The notes under the pieces: generated by a model
Told to the model about the DNA's origin: nothing
Databases searched by the model: none
The model's input: the letters and a program-made list of their open reading frames with translations, nothing else
Part shown: positions 20,013 to 29,444 of the stretch, one piece after another
Layout: each line of letters begins with the position of its first letter
Position numbering within the stretch: position 1 is the stretch's first letter
Translations under genes and position numbers: made by a program
Assembly: GCA_045587185.1 (NCBI GenBank)
Contig: JAZNBS010000012.1
Coordinates: 1-58,323, forward strand
From: UMGS172 sp045587185
GTDB lineage: Bacteria; Bacillota; Clostridia; Oscillospirales; Acutalibacteraceae
Direction of reading: 5' to 3'
DNA length: 58,323 bases

Positions 20013-22244
20013 ATGGAACACAGGAATTGGAACGGATTCAAAAAAGGAAGTTGGATGGATGAAATCAATGTGCGTGATTTCATTCAGGTCAATTATGCTG
20101 AATATAAGGGTGATGGCGCATTTTTATCGGGCGCAACCGAGCGTACAGACGCAATGATGAAAAAGGTTGAGGCTTTGTTTGCTTTGGAACGTCAGTTTGG
20201 CGGTGTTCTTGATATTGATACTGCAACGGTTTCTTCTTTGACAAGTTTTTCACCAGGATATATCGACAAGGATAACGAAATAATCGTTGGAATGCAGACT
20301 AACCGTCCTTTGAAACGTTCGGTCAACCCGTTTGGCGGTATGCGTATGGTACGTCAGGCGTGTGAGGCTTACGGTTACAAACTTTCTCCCAAGGTTGAGG
20401 AGGAGTTCCGTTTTAGAACAACCCATAACGACGGTGTTTTCAGAGCCTATACCGAAGAAATGCGTCAGGCAAGAAAGTGTCACGTTATAACGGGTCTGCC
20501 CGATGCCTATGGCCGTGGCCGTATCATCGGTGACTATCGCCGTGTGGCTCTTTACGGTGTGGACAGACTTATTGATGAAAAGAAGAAAGATAAGGAAGAA
20601 CTTGCAACCAGAGCATTTAATACCGAAACTATACGTCAGGACGAGGAACTTTATCAGCAGATAGCGTTTTTGGGTTATCTTAAAGAGATGGCTAAGATGT
20701 ACGGTTTTGATATTGGTCAGCCTGCCGAAAATGCACGTGAGGCAATCCAGTGGACATATTTTGCATACCTTGGCGCCATCAAAGAGCAGAACGGCGCCGC
20801 AATGTCTTTGGGACGAGTCAGTACATTTTTTGATATTTATATCGAGCGTGATATTCAGAACGGTCTTTTGACCGAGGCACAGGCTCAGGAACTGATGGAT
20901 GATTTTGTTATCAAACTCCGTATCGCCCGTCACTTGAGAACACCTGAATATAACGAACTATTCGGCGGTGACCCCATGTGGATTACTGAGGCCGTAGGCG
21001 GTATGGGTGAGGACGGACGTACGTTGGTAACCAAATCAAGTTTCCGTATGCTCAATACTCTTTATACCCTCGGTTCTTCTCCTGAACCGAACCTTACCGT
21101 CTTGTGGTCGACATCTTTGCCCGAGGGATTCAAGAAATTCTGCGCAAAGGTATCGGCTGACACCGACTCTATTCAGTACGAGAATGACGATGTAATGCGT
21201 CCCATTTACGGTGACGATTATGCCATTGCTTGCTGTGTTTCGGCTATGAAGGTCGGCAAGCAAATGCAGTTCTTCGGTGCACGTTGCAACCTTGCAAAAC
21301 TGATGCTCATTGCCATAAACGGCGGTTATGATACCACAAGCGGTATGCATATCGGACCGCAGATGCCCGTGATTTCGGGCGAAAAACTTGACTATGACAC
21401 CGTCAGCAAGCGTTTTGACATTTATATTGAGTGGTTGTCCAAGTTGTATGTCAATACAATGAATATAATCCACTATATGCACGATAAGTATGCTTATGAG
21501 AAGATACAAATGGCTTTGCACGATACCGATGTTGAGCGTTTTATGGCGTTTGGCATTGCCGGTCTTTCGGTTGTGGCCGACTCACTCAGTGCCATTAAGT
21601 TTGCCGAGGTCCGTCCCGTTTTTGATGATAACGGATACATTGTTGAGTTTGACACTGTTGGCAATTTCCCCAAATACGGTAACGATGATGACCGTGTTGA
21701 CCTTATTGCCAAGGATATGACCCACAAAGTAATTACCGAACTCCGCAAGACTCCGACCTACCGCAAGGCTATTCATACCTTGTCGGTACTCACTATTACC
21801 TCTAATGTTATGTACGGACGCAATACCGGTGCAACCCCCGACGGCCGAAAGGCTACGGCTCCCTTTGCTCCCGGTGCCAACCCCATGCACAACCGCGAGG
21901 AAAACGGTGCATTGGCTTCGCTTAACTCGGTTGCAAAACTCAGTTACGATGACTGCCGTGACGGTATTTCCAACACCTTTTCAATAACTCCCGAGGCATT
22001 GGGCAAGAGCGAAGAAGAGCGTGTTGATAACCTTGTTTCTATACTTGACGGTTACTTTGCCAAAAAGGCACACCATATCAATGTAAATGTATTGAACAGA
22101 GAAACGCTTTTGAAGGCTTATGAAGACCCCGAGGCTTATCCCAATCTTACCATACGCGTTTCGGGTTATGCCGTCAACTTCCACAAGTTGTCACGCGAAC
22201 AGCAACGCGAGGTTATAAGCCGTACATTCCACGTGGCATTATGA
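20013..22244 (+). CDS. pflB: Formate C-acetyltransferase (pyruvate formate-lyase)
   Basis: 743 residues, near the usual 750-760. It converts pyruvate and CoA to acetyl-CoA and formate by a glycyl-radical mechanism in anaerobic cytoplasm. The active-site cysteine pair lies in AIACCVSAMKVGK. The C-terminal radical loop is RVSGYAVNF, with the Gly that PflA activates. The final RTFHVAL is typical. AAGGGGG precedes ATG 20013. It overlaps pflA by four bases (ATGA) for coupled translation. Control by the ZTP riboswitch links formate production to 10-formyl-THF demand. Radical formation makes it oxygen sensitive, consistent with a strict anaerobe. Confidence 0.96.
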   Translation: MEHRNWNGFKKGSWMDEINVRDFIQVNYAEYKGDGAFLSGATERTDAMMKKVEALFALERQFGGVLDIDTATVSSLTSFSPGYIDKDNEIIVGMQTNRPLKRSVNPFGGMRMVRQACEAYGYKLSPKVEEEFRFRTTHNDGVFRAYTEEMRQARKCHVITGLPDAYGRGRIIGDYRRVALYGVDRLIDEKKKDKEELATRAFNTETIRQDEELYQQIAFLGYLKEMAKMYGFDIGQPAENAREAIQWTYFAYLGAIKEQNGAAMSLGRVSTFFDIYIERDIQNGLLTEAQAQELMDDFVIKLRIARHLRTPEYNELFGGDPMWITEAVGGMGEDGRTLVTKSSFRMLNTLYTLGSSPEPNLTVLWSTSLPEGFKKFCAKVSADTDSIQYENDDVMRPIYGDDYAIACCVSAMKVGKQMQFFGARCNLAKLMLIAINGGYDTTSGMHIGPQMPVISGEKLDYDTVSKRFDIYIEWLSKLYVNTMNIIHYMHDKYAYEKIQMALHDTDVERFMAFGIAGLSVVADSLSAIKFAEVRPVFDDNGYIVEFDTVGNFPKYGNDDDRVDLIAKDMTHKVITELRKTPTYRKAIHTLSVLTITSNVMYGRNTGATPDGRKATAPFAPGANPMHNREENGALASLNSVAKLSYDDCRDGISNTFSITPEALGKSEEERVDNLVSILDGYFAKKAHHINVNVLNRETLLKAYEDPEAYPNLTIRVSGYAVNFHKLSREQQREVISRTFHVAL

Positions 22245-22939
22245 CGGGAAAGGTTCATTCTATCCAAAGCCTTGGCACGGTTGACGGACCGGGCGTTCGT
22301 TTTGTGGTGTTTATGCAAGGCTGTCCACTTAGGTGCGGATGCTGTCATAACCCCGACACTTGGGATTTGACCGAAGGAACTCAATACATCCCTGAGGAAA
22401 TACTCTTAAAGGCCACACGCTTCAAAGAATATTTTGGAGAGAAGGGCGGGATAACCGTTTCGGGAGGTGAACCGCTTTTACAGGCAGAGTTTGTTAAAGA
22501 AGTTTTTCAACTTTGCCACAAACAGGGGGTAAACACCTGTCTTGATACGTCGGGTTGCCTTTTGAACGACGATGTTAAGAAATTGCTTGCCGTAACCGAC
22601 CGTGTTTTGCTTGATATCAAGTATACTAATGACGAGGACTACCGTGAGTATGTGGGTTGCGGATTGTCACAGGTTATGGAATTTCTGAAGTATCTGAATA
22701 CCCAAAAAATCCCCACAACACTCCGTCAGGTCATTATCCCGACCTTGAATGACAGTGAGGATAATATCCAAAAACTAAAAGCCATCGCCGATATGCACAA
22801 ATGTGTAGACAAGGTTGAATTGTTGCCGTTCAGGAATATATGCCAGACCAAATATGATACAATGGGTATTAAGTTTAAGTTTGGTGAAATGTCTGAACCC
22901 AGCCTTGATACTATGGACGCTTTAAATAAAATATTATGA
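22241..22939 (+). CDS. pflA: Pyruvate formate-lyase-activating enzyme
   Basis: 232 residues, radical SAM. The cluster motif CPLRCGCC (C-x3-C-x2-C, about residues 30-37) coordinates the [4Fe-4S] cluster. GGITVSGGEPLLQ contains the GGE motif that binds the SAM amino group. SAM cleavage abstracts hydrogen from the PflB glycine. Its length (about 240 usual) and its place immediately after pflB settle the role. It has no free ribosome binding site; the ATG overlaps the pflB stop, so translation depends on pflB. The transcript ends at the terminator at 22946-22970. Confidence 0.95.
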   Translation: MTGKVHSIQSLGTVDGPGVRFVVFMQGCPLRCGCCHNPDTWDLTEGTQYIPEEILLKATRFKEYFGEKGGITVSGGEPLLQAEFVKEVFQLCHKQGVNTCLDTSGCLLNDDVKKLLAVTDRVLLDIKYTNDEDYREYVGCGLSQVMEFLKYLNTQKIPTTLRQVIIPTLNDSEDNIQKLKAIADMHKCVDKVELLPFRNICQTKYDTMGIKFKFGEMSEPSLDTMDALNKIL

Positions 22940-22945
22940 ATTGCG

Positions 22946-22975
22946 AAAGCCGTCAGTTTCTGACGGCTTTGTTTC
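22946..22975 (+). terminator. Terminator of pflBA
   Basis: AAAGCCGTCAG-TTT-CTGACGGCTTT, followed by GTTTC. Confidence 0.75.
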
Positions 22976-22980
22976 ACATA

Positions 22981-23067
22981 AAACGGTTTGCTGGGTATAA
23001 TATCGACCTATATTTGTCAAACTATGGCGAATAAACCGTTGACTTGAATGACATAAAAGGATATAAT
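22981..23067 (+). promoter_or_regulatory. Promoter of the Ala/Gly symporter
   Basis: TTGACT (23039-23044), 17-nt spacer, TATAAT (23062-23067). An inverted repeat AACGGTTT (22982) with AAACCGTT (23033-23040) reaches into the -35 box and could be an operator. Confidence 0.6.
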
Positions 23068-23103
23068 TGCACTTGGATGTAAAAAATTGAAGTGAGGGGA
23101 CTT

Positions 23104-24507
23104 ATGGAATTTATCAATAATGTGGTAGGTTACCTTAATGACGCGCTATACAGTTACATACTCATAATTTTATTGGTTTTGGGTGGGTTGTATTTTACGG
23201 TCCGTACCAAGGCTGTGCAGTTCAGAAAATTTGGAGAGCAGATAAAATCTGTCGGTGAAAAGACTGACGGTAAAGGTGTTTCATCGTTTCAGGCATTGAT
23301 GGTGTCAACGGCTTCACGCGTTGGCACGGGTAACATCATAGGCGTTTCGACCGCCCTTTGTCTCGGCGGATTCGGCTCGGTATTCTGGATGTGGGTTATT
23401 GCTCTTATCGGCGCGGGCTCGGCTTTCGTTGAAAGTACCTTGGCACAGATATTCAAGAAAAGAGGACCTGAGGGCAGTTTCGGCGGTCCTGCATATTATA
23501 TAGAAGCGGCATTCAAAAAGCGTTGGCTGGGTGTTGTGTTTGCGGTGCTTTTGATGTTGACTTACGGTGTTGGCTTCAATATGCTTGCATCTTATAATCT
23601 GCAGTCCACTTTTTCAAGTTTCAGTTTCTATGAGGCGAATTTCACACCTTGGATAATCGGCGCGATTGTTGCTGTATTGGTTTGCTACTGTCTTATCGGC
23701 GGCGGCAAGCGTATTGCTTCGGTTACAAGTTGGATGGTACCTATAATGGGTGTTGCTTATGTCGTTGTGGTACTTGTTATAATTGCCATCAACTATAAAA
23801 CATTGCCCAGCGTGTTCAAAACCATTTTTACCGAGGCTTTTGATTTTGAATCCATCTTCGGCGGTTTTGCAGGTTCGTGTGTTATGTACGGTATCAAGAG
23901 AGGTCTGTTCTCTAACGAGGCAGGCGTAGGTTCAGCACCGAACGCATCGGCATCGGCCGAGGTTAAACACCCCGCAAAACAGGGTCTTGTACAGGTGCTT
24001 TCGGTGTTTATTGACACTATTGTTATTTGCTCTGCCACCGCGTTTATGTGTATGTGCTCAGGCGTAGAGGCAACCGAGGCACTTTCGGGCGCGCCGTATG
24101 TTCAGGAGTCGCTCAAGGCCACTTTGGGTGATTTTGGTCCTATATTTATTGCGGTTGCAATGGTTCTGTTCGCTTTCACAACCTTGCTTGGCAACCTTTT
24201 CTATGTTGACAAGTGTTGGAACTATCTTTTCGGACACGAGCCAAGCAAAAAGTTTATGTTGGCATACCGTTTGGTGGCATCAGTGCTGATTTTGATGGGC
24301 GCAGGGCTGTCGGCAGGTCTTTTGTGGAACATCGCCGACCTGCTTATGGGACTTATGGCCATCATCAATGTTCCGGTTATCATTATTCTCGGAAAGTATG
24401 CTTTCCGTGCTTTGAAAGATTATGAAAAGCAAAGAAAAGCGGGCAAAGACCCCGAGTTCAAAGCCAAAGATATCAATCTGCCTTACGATACCGATTATTG
24501 GAATTGA
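23104..24507 (+). CDS. Alanine/glycine:cation symporter (AgcS family)
   Basis: 467 residues from ATG 23104, with GAGGGG upstream; GTG 23092 is in frame but covers the binding site. Multi-pass membrane protein with about ten to twelve helices. Family marks are STASRVGTGNIIGVSTALCL, GGPAYYIEAAFKKRW, RGLFSNEAGVGSAPNASA and TLLGNLFYVDK. AgcS carriers import alanine, glycine or sometimes glutamine with Na+. It lies 16 bp upstream of the cysteine synthase gene and probably shares its transcript; serine or other small amino acids as substrate would fit, but that is inference. Confidence 0.93.
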   Translation: MEFINNVVGYLNDALYSYILIILLVLGGLYFTVRTKAVQFRKFGEQIKSVGEKTDGKGVSSFQALMVSTASRVGTGNIIGVSTALCLGGFGSVFWMWVIALIGAGSAFVESTLAQIFKKRGPEGSFGGPAYYIEAAFKKRWLGVVFAVLLMLTYGVGFNMLASYNLQSTFSSFSFYEANFTPWIIGAIVAVLVCYCLIGGGKRIASVTSWMVPIMGVAYVVVVLVIIAINYKTLPSVFKTIFTEAFDFESIFGGFAGSCVMYGIKRGLFSNEAGVGSAPNASASAEVKHPAKQGLVQVLSVFIDTIVICSATAFMCMCSGVEATEALSGAPYVQESLKATLGDFGPIFIAVAMVLFAFTTLLGNLFYVDKCWNYLFGHEPSKKFMLAYRLVASVLILMGAGLSAGLLWNIADLLMGLMAIINVPVIIILGKYAFRALKDYEKQRKAGKDPEFKAKDINLPYDTDYWN

Positions 24508-24523
24508 TTTTTAGGAGATATTT

Positions 24524-25450
24524 ATGATTTGCAACAACATACTTGACGCTATGGGCAACACACCCATAATCCGTCTGTCACGAATGGTCGAGCCTGATAT
24601 GGCCGAGATACTTGTAAAGTTTGAGGGGCTAAATGTCGGTGGCTCTATCAAGACCCGTACTGCTTACAATATGATACTTGATGCCGAGCAAAAAGGCATT
24701 ATCAATAAGGATACCGTTATCGTTGAGCCAACAAGCGGAAATCAGGGCATTGGCCTTGCTTTGGTTGGCGCGGTAAGAGGATATAAAACCAAGATAATTA
24801 TGCCAGATTCGGTTAGTGAAGAGAGAAGAAAACTGGTTAAACACTACGGTGCCGAGGTTATATTGGTGCACGATGCGGGCAATATCGGTGAGTGTATCGA
24901 GGAATGTGTCAAAACGGCTTTGAAAATGCAGACCGAGGATAAAAATGTGTTCGTTCCGCAACAGTTTGAAAATCCTGCAAACCCGCAAATTCAAAGGGAA
25001 CAAACCGCAATGGAGATTGTAAACGCTGTCGGAAAGCCCATTCACGGATTTTGTTCGGGTATCGGCACAGGCGGTACCATTACGGGTATTGGCGAGGTGC
25101 TCAAAAAATATAACCCCGATATAACCATTTGGGCGGTTGAGCCCGAAAATGCCGCAATGCTTTCGGGCGGTTCTATCGGTACACACATTCAGATGGGAAT
25201 TGGTGATGGTGTTATCCCTAAGATTTTAAATCAAGAGATTTACGGGGATATCTGCATAATTAAGGATGACGAGGCTATCACCGCTGCCAAGGAACTTGCC
25301 TCAAAAGAGGGCATAATGTGCGGAATTTCAAGTGGTACCAACGTTGCCGCTGCATTAAAACTTGCTAAAAAACTCGGCAAAGGCAAAACGGTTGTCACAG
25401 TCCTTCCCGACACTGCCGAGCGTTATTTTTCCACACCGTTGTTTGAGTGA
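24524..25450 (+). CDS. cysK: Cysteine synthase (O-acetylserine sulfhydrylase)
   Basis: 308 residues, PLP fold type II. It makes cysteine from O-acetylserine and sulfide. The PLP lysine lies in GGSIKTRTA, the substrate loop is PTSGNQGIGLA (usually PTSGNTGI), the phosphate cup GIGTGGTITGIGE, and the C terminus carries GISSGTNVAAAL, all CysK marks. AGGAGA precedes ATG 24524. It sits 16 bp after the symporter. The T to Q change in the substrate loop might alter acceptor choice (CysK-like proteins with altered loops occur), but the overall pattern fits CysK best. Confidence 0.9.
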   Translation: MICNNILDAMGNTPIIRLSRMVEPDMAEILVKFEGLNVGGSIKTRTAYNMILDAEQKGIINKDTVIVEPTSGNQGIGLALVGAVRGYKTKIIMPDSVSEERRKLVKHYGAEVILVHDAGNIGECIEECVKTALKMQTEDKNVFVPQQFENPANPQIQREQTAMEIVNAVGKPIHGFCSGIGTGGTITGIGEVLKKYNPDITIWAVEPENAAMLSGGSIGTHIQMGIGDGVIPKILNQEIYGDICIIKDDEAITAAKELASKEGIMCGISSGTNVAAALKLAKKLGKGKTVVTVLPDTAERYFSTPLFE

Positions 25451-25459
25451 AATATTGAG

Positions 25460-25494
25460 TTTTAAAAAGCGTTTGGGGGCAACTCTGAACGCTT
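25460..25494 (+). terminator. Probable terminator of cysK
   Basis: AAAAAGCGTT pairs with AACGCTTTT around a 14-nt loop; the T-run is short. Confidence 0.45.
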
Positions 25495-25573
25495 TTGCAC
25501 AAAGTATGTCCTTTGTGAATAATATAAAATTGGGAGTGTATCCCGAGATATTTAACACAAAGGACTGTTTTTT

Positions 25574-25816
25574 ATGAGACAATACGATTCCTGTAATTCT
25601 TGTGACACCTGCCGTGCATCGGGTTGCGCATTTGCTGTGCCCGGCATCCTGACAGCGTTGCTTTTTGCCGTTATCGGACTTTTGGTTGGTGCCGTCGTTG
25701 CCGAGACTATTCTTGCCAACCTTGCCGCATTCATCATACTTGCCGTAGTGCTCTTTGTGGCATTGGGTATCTGGGCAATCGTCCGCTTCTGCCGTTGCAG
25801 ATGCTCAAGGGATTAA
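25574..25816 (+). CDS. Small two-helix membrane protein with cysteine-rich ends
   Basis: 80 residues. The N terminus (residues 1-18) has CNSCDTCRASGC and the C terminus FCRCRCSRD, giving eight or so cysteines; two membrane helices lie at about 22-45 and 48-70. Both Cys-rich ends should be on the same side. They could bind a metal or Fe-S cluster or form disulfides. I recognise no family. AAAGGA precedes ATG 25574 at a longish distance. It is probably monocistronic, with the terminator at 25824-25850. Confidence 0.6.
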   Translation: MRQYDSCNSCDTCRASGCAFAVPGILTALLFAVIGLLVGAVVAETILANLAAFIILAVVLFVALGIWAIVRFCRCRCSRD

Positions 25817-25823
25817 AAATTTG

Positions 25824-25850
25824 AAGGAGGGCTAAAAACCCTCCTTTAAA
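25824..25850 (+). terminator. Terminator of the Cys-rich membrane protein gene
   Basis: AAGGAGGG pairs with CCCTCCTT around CTAAAAA; a short T-run. Confidence 0.6.
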
Positions 25851-25927
25851 AGTGCAATTTATATTTTGGGATGACTATGTCCGCTGAATATCACAGGTGC
25901 TGTTGTACAAAGTGTATTCTCCACGTC

Positions 25928-25956
25928 TTGACTACACACTAAAAATATAATATAAT
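25928..25956 (+). promoter_or_regulatory. Promoter of queH
   Basis: TTGACT (25928-25933), 17-nt spacer, TATAAT (25951-25956). Confidence 0.7.
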
Positions 25957-26011
25957 CTAAACAAAACATAAAAACTGTGGAACAATAATCGATAATAAAA
26001 AAGGAAAGTCT

Positions 26012-26548
26012 ATGAAATTACTTATGCATACTTGCTGTGCGCCGTGCTCGGTTATGTGTATTGACACTTTGCGCAAAGAAGAAAAAGACCCCGTGCTTTA
26101 TTGGTACAACCCAAACATCCACCCGATGAAGGAATATAAAATGCGTAAAAACACACTGGTGGAATATGCGAAATCGGTTGGCTCAAAACTGATAATCGAA
26201 AACGAGTACGGACTTCGCAGGTTCATCGAGGGTGTTTATCCTGATTTCAACAACCGTTGCGGTTTTTGTTATGAACTTCGGTTTGACCAAACCGCAAAAT
26301 TTGCCGCCGAAAATGGGTTTGATGCTTTCACGTCAACACTGTTTGTAAGTCCTTACCAGAATCACGAACTGCTGATAAAAACTGCAGAACAAGCCGCCAA
26401 CAAGTATAATATTGAATTTTTGTACCGCGATTTCAGACCCTATTTCAAAGAGGGTCAGGGAAAAGCCCGAGAACTTGAACTTTATATGCAGAAATACTGC
26501 GGTTGTGTCTTCAGCGAGGAAGACCGATACGCAAAACGCAAAAAGTAA
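26012..26548 (+). CDS. queH: Epoxyqueuosine reductase QueH
   Basis: 178 residues. It removes the epoxide oxygen of epoxyqueuosine in tRNA, the last step of queuosine synthesis. Hallmarks are the N-terminal HTCCAPCSV, NPNIHP, then RCGFCYELR, and the C-terminal KYCGCVFSEEDR; the cysteines hold the Fe-S cluster and adjacent metal. Length and motifs are those of QueH (DUF208), which replaces the cobalamin enzyme QueG in many anaerobes. GAAAGG precedes ATG 26012. No other queuosine gene is in the window, so the precursor is made or salvaged elsewhere. Confidence 0.93.
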   Translation: MKLLMHTCCAPCSVMCIDTLRKEEKDPVLYWYNPNIHPMKEYKMRKNTLVEYAKSVGSKLIIENEYGLRRFIEGVYPDFNNRCGFCYELRFDQTAKFAAENGFDAFTSTLFVSPYQNHELLIKTAEQAANKYNIEFLYRDFRPYFKEGQGKARELELYMQKYCGCVFSEEDRYAKRKK

Positions 26549-26556
26549 ACGTTATG

Positions 26557-26595
26557 AAGCACTTTGCCAAAATTTACGGCAGAGTGCTTTTCTTT
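26557..26595 (+). terminator. Terminator of queH
   Basis: AAGCACT-TGCC pairs with GGCA-AGTGCTT, followed by TTCTTT. Confidence 0.7.
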
Positions 26596-26682
26596 ATGGA
26601 TTTGGCATAACAATATAATGATTATGGCGTGCTGAAACAACTGTGATGAGTAGTTGCGCCGACGCTAGAAGGGGTGCCGAAT

Positions 26683-27933
26683 ATGAGTATTTATAAAAAA
26701 ATGTTTAGTGTTTTTCTTGCCTTTGTATTGTTGATGCTACCGTTCTCGGTTTTGGCGGATGAAATGCCCGATGATACGGTTGACGACAGAATAGTGACCG
26801 AGTTTAACTCACCCGACCTTACCGACCCGATAAAATACAACGCGACCGAAACTGTGGCTTCGGTAGGCGCAACACTTGAGATACCCGCAAAGTCCTATAT
26901 TTTGATGGAGGTCAATACGGGGGAAATACTTTACGAAAACGACAGTCATCAGAAACTTCCACCCGCTTCTATTACCAAGGTTATGGCTCTGCTTTTGGTG
27001 GTTGAGGCTATAGAGTCAGGGCAACTCACCCTTGAGACAATGCTGACTGCAAGTCCTCACGCGTGTTCGATGGGTGGGTCGCAGATTTGGCTTGAACCCA
27101 ACGAGCAGATGTCGGTGCACGACCTTTTGAAGGCATCGGTCATCGGCAGTGCCAACGATGCCACCGTTGTGTTGGGCGAGGCATTGGCAGGCAGTGAGGA
27201 GGGTTTCGTCGCGATGATGAACGAAAGAGCAGAGCAGTTGGGACTTGCCGACACAAATTTTGTCAACTGTACAGGGCTTGATGCCGACGGACATCTGACC
27301 TCGGCACACGATATTGCCGTGATGTCAAAGGAACTGATTAAGCACGATGTTATAAAGCAATATTCTACAGTGTGGATGGATTCGCTACGCAACGGTGAGT
27401 CTGAATTGGTCAACACCAATAAACTTGTGAGATACTATGAGGGTTGCACGGGTCTTAAAACGGGCACTACCTCGGGAGCAGGATGTTGTTTATCGGCAAC
27501 GGCAGAAAGACAGGGTCTTGAACTTGTTGCTGTAGTTATGGGGTGTTCAACAAGCAACGACCGCTTCAACGGTGCCCGAAAACTGCTTGACTACGGCTTT
27601 GCAAACTATACCTTTGTTACGGTTACGGCCGACCGCGAAAAACTTGTTGATATTCCCGTCAAGGGTGGTGTTGTGGATAAAGTCACACCTGAGTGTAAAA
27701 ATTCGGAAAGTTTTCTGATAGAAAAAACAAAAGCCAAGACTCTGACGGTTGAAACAGAACTTTCAAAAACGCTAAAAGCACCTGTGGAGTTGGGTCAGCA
27801 AGTGGGCGTGGCACGGGTCTTTGTTGACGGAGTTGAGGTTGGAACTGTCAAAATAACAGCCAAACGGTCGATAAAAAAGATGACATTCTCCGAAAGTTTC
27901 AAGATACTGATAAAAAATGTATTTTATGTGTAA
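26683..27933 (+). CDS. D-alanyl-D-alanine carboxypeptidase (S11)
   Basis: 416 residues from ATG 26683 (AGAAGGGG upstream; GTG 26674 overlaps it). Residues 1-25 are a signal peptide (LAFVLLMLPFSVLADEM). The penicillin-binding catalytic motifs are complete: SITK (SxxK, in PPASITKVMALL), SAN (SxN, in IGSANDATVVLGEA) and KTG (in LKTGTTSGAG). The C-terminal 120 residues form the PBP5-like beta domain and an amphipathic end that may touch the membrane. It trims the terminal D-Ala of peptidoglycan stem peptides outside the cell. It resembles DacF/DacA of Firmicutes. A DacB-type spore role cannot be excluded. Confidence 0.93.
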   Translation: MSIYKKMFSVFLAFVLLMLPFSVLADEMPDDTVDDRIVTEFNSPDLTDPIKYNATETVASVGATLEIPAKSYILMEVNTGEILYENDSHQKLPPASITKVMALLLVVEAIESGQLTLETMLTASPHACSMGGSQIWLEPNEQMSVHDLLKASVIGSANDATVVLGEALAGSEEGFVAMMNERAEQLGLADTNFVNCTGLDADGHLTSAHDIAVMSKELIKHDVIKQYSTVWMDSLRNGESELVNTNKLVRYYEGCTGLKTGTTSGAGCCLSATAERQGLELVAVVMGCSTSNDRFNGARKLLDYGFANYTFVTVTADREKLVDIPVKGGVVDKVTPECKNSESFLIEKTKAKTLTVETELSKTLKAPVELGQQVGVARVFVDGVEVGTVKITAKRSIKKMTFSESFKILIKNVFYV

Positions 27934-27950
27934 ACTTTTTCAAATTTGTA

Positions 27951-27979
27951 TTGAAAAAGCGGTACGGATATTGTATAAT
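27951..27979 (+). promoter_or_regulatory. Promoter of pgi
   Basis: TTGAAA (27951-27956), 17-nt spacer, TATAAT (27974-27979). Confidence 0.7.
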
Positions 27980-28062
27980 AATAACAAAGAAAGGTGTATT
28001 TGCACGCAGTAGACGTCAAAATGCTTTTTAATGTTCAGTTTTTCCGAAGGGAATGTTTAAAA

Positions 28063-29400
28063 ATGTCTATCAAATTTAAAGACGGATACGCGGCTGAGTT
28101 TCTGGCAGAAGATGATTATGCCGGCATAAAGGCTCACGTGTCCGCGGCTCATAAAATGTTAGAGAACCGTTCGGGTCTGGGTAACGACTTTCTTGGTTGG
28201 GTAGACCTTCCTGTCGATTATGACAAGGAGGAATTTGCGCGAATAAAGAAGGCGGCCGAAAAGATTATCAGTGACACCGATGTGTTTATTGTTATCGGTA
28301 TCGGCGGTTCCTATCTCGGTGCTCGCGCCGCAATCGAGTTTTTAAAATCCCCATACTACAATAATCTTCCTAAAAAGACTCCTGATATTTATTTCGCAGG
28401 TAATTCAATAAGCGGTTCCGCTATTCAGGACCTGTTGGCAATCTGTGAAGGTAAGCGTGTCTCGGTCAATGTTATTTCCAAATCGGGTACTACAACCGAG
28501 CCGGCCATTGCTTTCAGAATTTTCAGAGAATATCTTGAAAACCGTTATGGCCACGAAGAGGCTGTTAAGCGTATATACTGCACCACAGATAAGGCAAGAG
28601 GCACCTTGAAACAACTTTCTGACGAGCAGGGCTATGAATCGTTTGTGGTTCCCGATGATGTCGGCGGACGTTTCAGTGTTTTAACCGCTGTAGGTCTTTT
28701 GCCTATCGCTGTTGCAGGTGCGGATATTGACGCACTTATGAAAGGTGCCGCATTGGCCCGTGAAGAGTATGCAACCGATGATATCGAAAAGAATGATTGC
28801 TATAAGTATGCCGCAATCAGAAACTGCCTCTACCGCAAGGGTAAGGAAATTGAGTTGCTTGTATCTTATGAACCCCGTTTTACTATGATGTCTGAGTGGT
28901 TCAAACAACTTTACGGCGAATCTGAGGGTAAGGACGGTAAGGGTCTTTTCCCCGCATCGGTAACATTCTCGACCGACCTTCATTCAATGGGTCAGTATAT
29001 TCAGGACGGACGCAGAATTCTGTTTGAAACCGTTGTAACCATTGGTGATTGCGGATCCGATACCGTTATCAAAGAAGATAAAAATGACGGTGACGGTTTG
29101 AACTTCCTTAAAGGCAAGCCGATGTCTTTTGTTAATCAGAAGGCGTTTGAGGGCACTGTACTTGCCCATACCGACGGCGGAGTTCCCAACCTTGTTATTG
29201 AGGTTGAAAAGGCCGACGAAGAAAACCTCGGCCGACTGATTTACTTCTTCGAAAAGGCTTGTGCAATCTCCGGCTATATGTTGGGTGTCAACCCCTTCAA
29301 TCAGCCCGGTGTTGAGGACTATAAGAAAAATATGTTCGCAATGCTCGGCAAACCCGGATATGAGGACCGCAAGGCCGCTCTGGAAGCAAGAATCAAGTAA
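28063..29400 (+). CDS. pgi: Glucose-6-phosphate isomerase
   Basis: 445 residues from ATG 28063 (GAAGGGA upstream), the normal size of the short Firmicute enzyme. It interconverts glucose-6-phosphate and fructose-6-phosphate. Family marks are GIGGSYLGARAAIEFL, SKSGTTTEPAIAF, the base region in VVPDDVGGRFSVLTAVG and NPFNQPGVEDYKKNMF near the C terminus, with conserved catalytic Lys and Glu contexts. It is followed 44 bp later by a small P-loop protein on the same strand and probably on the same transcript. Together with gapA it provides glycolysis. Confidence 0.95.
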   Translation: MSIKFKDGYAAEFLAEDDYAGIKAHVSAAHKMLENRSGLGNDFLGWVDLPVDYDKEEFARIKKAAEKIISDTDVFIVIGIGGSYLGARAAIEFLKSPYYNNLPKKTPDIYFAGNSISGSAIQDLLAICEGKRVSVNVISKSGTTTEPAIAFRIFREYLENRYGHEEAVKRIYCTTDKARGTLKQLSDEQGYESFVVPDDVGGRFSVLTAVGLLPIAVAGADIDALMKGAALAREEYATDDIEKNDCYKYAAIRNCLYRKGKEIELLVSYEPRFTMMSEWFKQLYGESEGKDGKGLFPASVTFSTDLHSMGQYIQDGRRILFETVVTIGDCGSDTVIKEDKNDGDGLNFLKGKPMSFVNQKAFEGTVLAHTDGGVPNLVIEVEKADEENLGRLIYFFEKACAISGYMLGVNPFNQPGVEDYKKNMFAMLGKPGYEDRKAALEARIK

Positions 29401-29444
29401 GAAATAACCGCTTTGCGCGGTGAAAATATAAAGGAGTTGTTACT

